DNA of 7,498 nt from Candidatus Omnitrophota bacterium (GTDB lineage Bacteria; Omnitrophota; Koll11; Gygaellales; JAQTUY01), in contig JAQTUY010000048.1 of NCBI GenBank assembly GCA_028707105.1, positions 1 through 7,498 of the forward strand. The letters are read 5' to 3'. Below, one piece after another: positions 5,321 through 7,498 of the stretch. The stretch's first letter is position 1. Every line of letters starts with the position of its first letter. The notes below the pieces were generated by a model. That model worked only from the letters and a program-made list of their open reading frames with translations. It did no database searches and was not told the origin of the DNA. Made by a program: the position numbers and the translations under genes.

Positions 5321-6181
5321 ATGGAGCGTTTTATCGGGAAATTCTTAAGGTACCTGGAGATAGAAAAGAATTATTCCGGGCACACCCTGCTTAACTATAA
5401 GCTGGACCTGGAGCATTTTCAGGGGTTCCTTAAAGAAACGCCCATCGAAAGCGCGGATTACCTGACCTTGAGAAAATACCTCGCTCTTTTAAAAGAAAAA
5501 AACCTGCAATCCCGCAGCGTAGCCCGCAAACTTTCCTGTTTGCGTTCTTTTTTTAAGTTTCTCTGCCGCGACGGATACTTAAAAGCTAATCCCGCCCTGA
5601 GCCTGGCCAGCCAGAAGCTTAATAAACACCTGCCTTCGTTCCTTACCGAGGAGGAGGTGGGCAGATTAATAGATATTGTTGTGCTTAAGGATGAGAGGGG
5701 TTTGCGCGACAAAGCCATCCTGGAAACGTTCTACAGCACGGGGATCCGTATTTCCGAGCTGGTAGGATTGAATATCGAGGATATGGATTTTATCAGCGGA
5801 GTAGCCAAGGTGCGCGGTAAAGGTAAAAAGGAGCGTTTAGTGCCTATCGGGGAGCAGGCTATAAAAGCGATCAGGGCTTATCTGTCCGCCCGCAAAAAAC
5901 AATCTCAAACCGTATTTATCAATAAAAGCGGCAATCGCCTTAGCACCCGCGGCACCAGGAACGTGGTGCATAAATATATCCTGCTGGCGGCATTGACCCG
6001 TAAGATCTCACCGCACACGCTGCGGCATTCGTTTGCCACGCATCTTTTGGACCGCGGCGCGGATCTAAGAAGCGTGCAGGAATTGTTAGGACACGCTAAT
6101 CTTTCTACTACCCAGATCTACACGCATCTTACCACGGAAAAACTAAAAAAAGTTTATGATAAGGCCCATCCCAGGGCTTAA
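5321..6181 (+). CDS. xerC: XerC/XerD-type tyrosine site-specific recombinase
   Basis: Xer recombinases resolve chromosome dimers at dif near the terminus, normally at the septum with FtsK. The 286-residue protein has an N-terminal core-binding SAM-like domain (~1-95: YLEIEKNYSGHTLLNYKLDL, ARKLSCLRSFFKFL) and a C-terminal catalytic domain (~105-286) with the full catalytic set. These are Arg143 (TGIRISEL), Lys167 (RGKGKKERLVP), His232 and Arg235 (SPHTLRHSFATHLLD), His258 (LLGHANLSTTQ) and Tyr267 (IYTH). The length is close to the ~298 of E. coli XerC/XerD. A weak GAGG lies at 5312-5315. The place directly after topA fits the dprA-topA-(trmFO)-xerC order of Firmicutes and argues for the housekeeping enzyme rather than a phage integrase. 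No dif-like site is visible here. XerC against XerD is assigned on context only. Confidence 0.9.
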   Translation: MERFIGKFLRYLEIEKNYSGHTLLNYKLDLEHFQGFLKETPIESADYLTLRKYLALLKEKNLQSRSVARKLSCLRSFFKFLCRDGYLKANPALSLASQKLNKHLPSFLTEEEVGRLIDIVVLKDERGLRDKAILETFYSTGIRISELVGLNIEDMDFISGVAKVRGKGKKERLVPIGEQAIKAIRAYLSARKKQSQTVFINKSGNRLSTRGTRNVVHKYILLAALTRKISPHTLRHSFATHLLDRGADLRSVQELLGHANLSTTQIYTHLTTEKLKKVYDKAHPRA

Positions 6182-6185
6182 TGAT

Positions 6186-7457
6186 ATGCGCCTAATCTAC
6201 GATCTTATATTTTTTGTATATGTCTTATTCAGCTTGCCCGTTTACGTCATTAAAGGGAAATTCCACCAGGGATTTAAGCAGAGGCTGGGTATTCTCGATG
6301 TTGCTTTAAAGGTAAGGCCGATATGGGTGCATGCCGTAAGCGTGGGGGAAACAAAATCCTGCGAGCATTTGATCGCGGGGCTGCGTAAGCTTTATCCCGC
6401 AAGGCCGATAGCGATATCTACCGTCACCGCAACTGGAAATAAGATAGCCAGGGGATTAGCCGGCGAGAATGACCTGGTTTTTTACCTGCCTTTGGATCTT
6501 AGTTTTATAGTAGAACGCGTGGTCAGGAAGATAGACCCGGTGTTATTCATTATCGCCGAGACCGAGATATGGCCTAATCTGATATCTTCTATCCATAGGC
6601 GCGGCGTTCCGGTCATTACCGTCAATGCCAGGATCTCCGACCGGTCGTTTAAAGGCTATAGCATGGTCAAGCCGCTGATCAAGACGATCTTGAGAATGAT
6701 CGACCTGTTCTGCGCGCAGACCTGGGATGATGCCCAGCGCTTGCTTTCGCTGGGGGTGGATGAGGCCAGGATCAGGATAACCGGCAACATGAAATACGAT
6801 TATGCCGCTCCGGAAAAAGCGGACTTTCCGGAACATAGATCGAAGCTGGGGCTGGATGAAAAAGATATTTTATTGGTCGCGGGCAGTACTCATCCGGGAG
6901 AAGAAGCGGCGCTTTTAAAGATATACAAGGAATTATTACCCGAATTTCCTTTTTTAAGATTATTGATCGCCCCGCGCCATCCCGAGCGCTCGGAGGAAAT
7001 AGGGCAATTGGCCGGTAAGTCCGGTTTTGAGCCGCTGCTGGTCAGCAAACTGGATCTCTCCGGTAATAAGCGGGGCGCGCTGAATGTATTCATCCTTGAC
7101 ACTATCGGGCAGTTAGTCTCTTTTTACGCCTCCGCCGACATTGTCTTTATCGGCGGCAGCCTGGTAAAAAAGGGCGGGCATAATATCCTGGAGCCTGCGG
7201 CTTTTGCCAAGCCCGTATTATTCGGGCCGTATACTTTTAATTTTAAGGATATGGTGAGTTTGTTTCTTAAAAATAAAGGGGCCGTCCAGGCCAGGGATGC
7301 CGCGGATCTGGAAGAAAAGATCGGTTATTTTTTAAAGAATATCGCCGAGGCGGTCAAGCTGGGAAGGCGGGCCAGAGAATTGCTGCTGCAAAACCGCGGC
7401 GCCACGAAGAAAAATCTGGATTGCCTAGAGGCTTTTCTAAACGGAGGAAAGAAATGA
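6186..7457 (+). CDS. waaA: 3-deoxy-D-manno-octulosonic acid (KDO) transferase
   Basis: WaaA (KdtA) transfers KDO from CMP-KDO to the lipid A precursor at the inner face of the cytoplasmic membrane, so its presence implies LPS and an outer membrane. From ATG 6186 the protein has 423 residues. An N-terminal hydrophobic anchor covers ~1-22. The acceptor-side GT-B half has WVHAVSVGE (47-55, catalytic Glu55), YLPLD (100-104), AETEIWPN (124-131), NARISDRSF (147-155) and TGNMKYD (199-205). The CMP-KDO half has AGSTHPGEE (232-240), APRHPER (262-268), DTIGQL (305-310) and GGHNILEPAAFAKPVLFGPY (330-349). Length is normal. An in-frame ATG at 6156 would overlap xerC by 26 bp and add ten residues before the membrane anchor; 6186 has AGGG at 6173-6176 and starts just before the anchor, so I prefer it. 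Its stop overlaps the next start (ATGA). Confidence 0.95.
   Translation: MRLIYDLIFFVYVLFSLPVYVIKGKFHQGFKQRLGILDVALKVRPIWVHAVSVGETKSCEHLIAGLRKLYPARPIAISTVTATGNKIARGLAGENDLVFYLPLDLSFIVERVVRKIDPVLFIIAETEIWPNLISSIHRRGVPVITVNARISDRSFKGYSMVKPLIKTILRMIDLFCAQTWDDAQRLLSLGVDEARIRITGNMKYDYAAPEKADFPEHRSKLGLDEKDILLVAGSTHPGEEAALLKIYKELLPEFPFLRLLIAPRHPERSEEIGQLAGKSGFEPLLVSKLDLSGNKRGALNVFILDTIGQLVSFYASADIVFIGGSLVKKGGHNILEPAAFAKPVLFGPYTFNFKDMVSLFLKNKGAVQARDAADLEEKIGYFLKNIAEAVKLGRRARELLLQNRGATKKNLDCLEAFLNGGKK
7443..7447 (+). promoter_or_regulatory. Shine-Dalgarno for the gene running off the right edge
   Basis: GGAGG lies inside the last codons of waaA, 6 nt before the ATG at 7454. It is the main support that the truncated downstream frame is a real gene. 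Confidence 0.8.
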
Positions 7458-7498
7458 AAGTTGAGATCAAAAAGCTTACCCGGGATGAACTGCAGGGA
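7454..7498 (+). CDS. Start of a downstream gene, product unknown
   Basis: Only 15 codons are inside the window (MKVEIKKLTRDELQG). The start is supported by the GGAGG at 7443-7447 and by the 4-bp ATGA overlap with the waaA stop, the same coupling seen at aroK/dprA. The opening is loosely reminiscent of small cupin-domain proteins that begin with an M-K-x-x-x-x-K-L-[ST]-x-E-E-L pattern, but 15 residues cannot establish a family. Position after waaA would also suit an LPS-related gene. Confidence 0.6.
   Translation, partial: MKVEIKKLTRDELQG

Noticed and set aside
5321..6181. Tyrosine recombinase as the integrase of a mobile element
   Set aside because: It sits in a conserved dprA-topA-xerC context with matching strand and spacing, has Xer-like size and motifs, and no attachment-site repeats or cargo genes are seen.
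6156..6185. Earlier waaA start overlapping xerC by 26 bp
   Set aside because: It has no Shine-Dalgarno and would put ten residues before the membrane anchor; ATG 6186 matches the usual family N-terminus.

Overview
The window reads as chromosomal core DNA of a Gram-negative (LPS-making) bacterium with moderate GC and dense, same-strand gene packing. A KDO transferase (waaA) and a secreted OmpA/LysM peptidoglycan-binding protein point to an outer membrane. A SpoVG-family gene and the dprA-topA-xerC order recall Firmicutes and deep-branching Gram-negative groups. My best guess is a PVC-type or candidate-phylum lineage such as Omnitrophota; this is an impression from gene content and style, not a demonstrated assignment. 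All supported genes are on the + strand, and I see no mobile element, CRISPR array, tRNA or rRNA.

Left block (1-1269): the window opens in the C-terminal domain of a GreA/GreB-type transcription elongation factor. A ~110 bp gap follows that can fold into a three-way junction plus a fourth hairpin abutting the Shine-Dalgarno of the next gene. That gene encodes an exported protein with a Trp-rich N-terminal region, an OmpA/Pal-type domain and a C-terminal LysM. A clear intrinsic terminator closes the block.

Right block (1273-7498): a good sigma70-like promoter lies directly after the terminator. It precedes spoVG, shikimate kinase, dprA, topA, a XerC/D tyrosine recombinase, waaA and the first 15 codons of another gene. 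Gaps are short or negative (4-bp ATGA overlaps at aroK/dprA and at waaA/next gene) and no terminator is visible inside, so this is probably one long operon. Its members cover RNA binding (SpoVG), aromatic biosynthesis (AroK), uptake or recombination of single-stranded DNA (DprA), supercoiling (TopA), chromosome dimer resolution (Xer) and lipid A-KDO assembly (WaaA). It is a housekeeping operon rather than a single pathway.

The genes are ordinary. The parts that deserve a second look are non-coding or at gene edges: the structured leader at 146-237 with a possible alternative pairing over the start codon, and a coding-looking +1 frame directly after the spoVG stop codon. I found no convincing new defence or mobile system.
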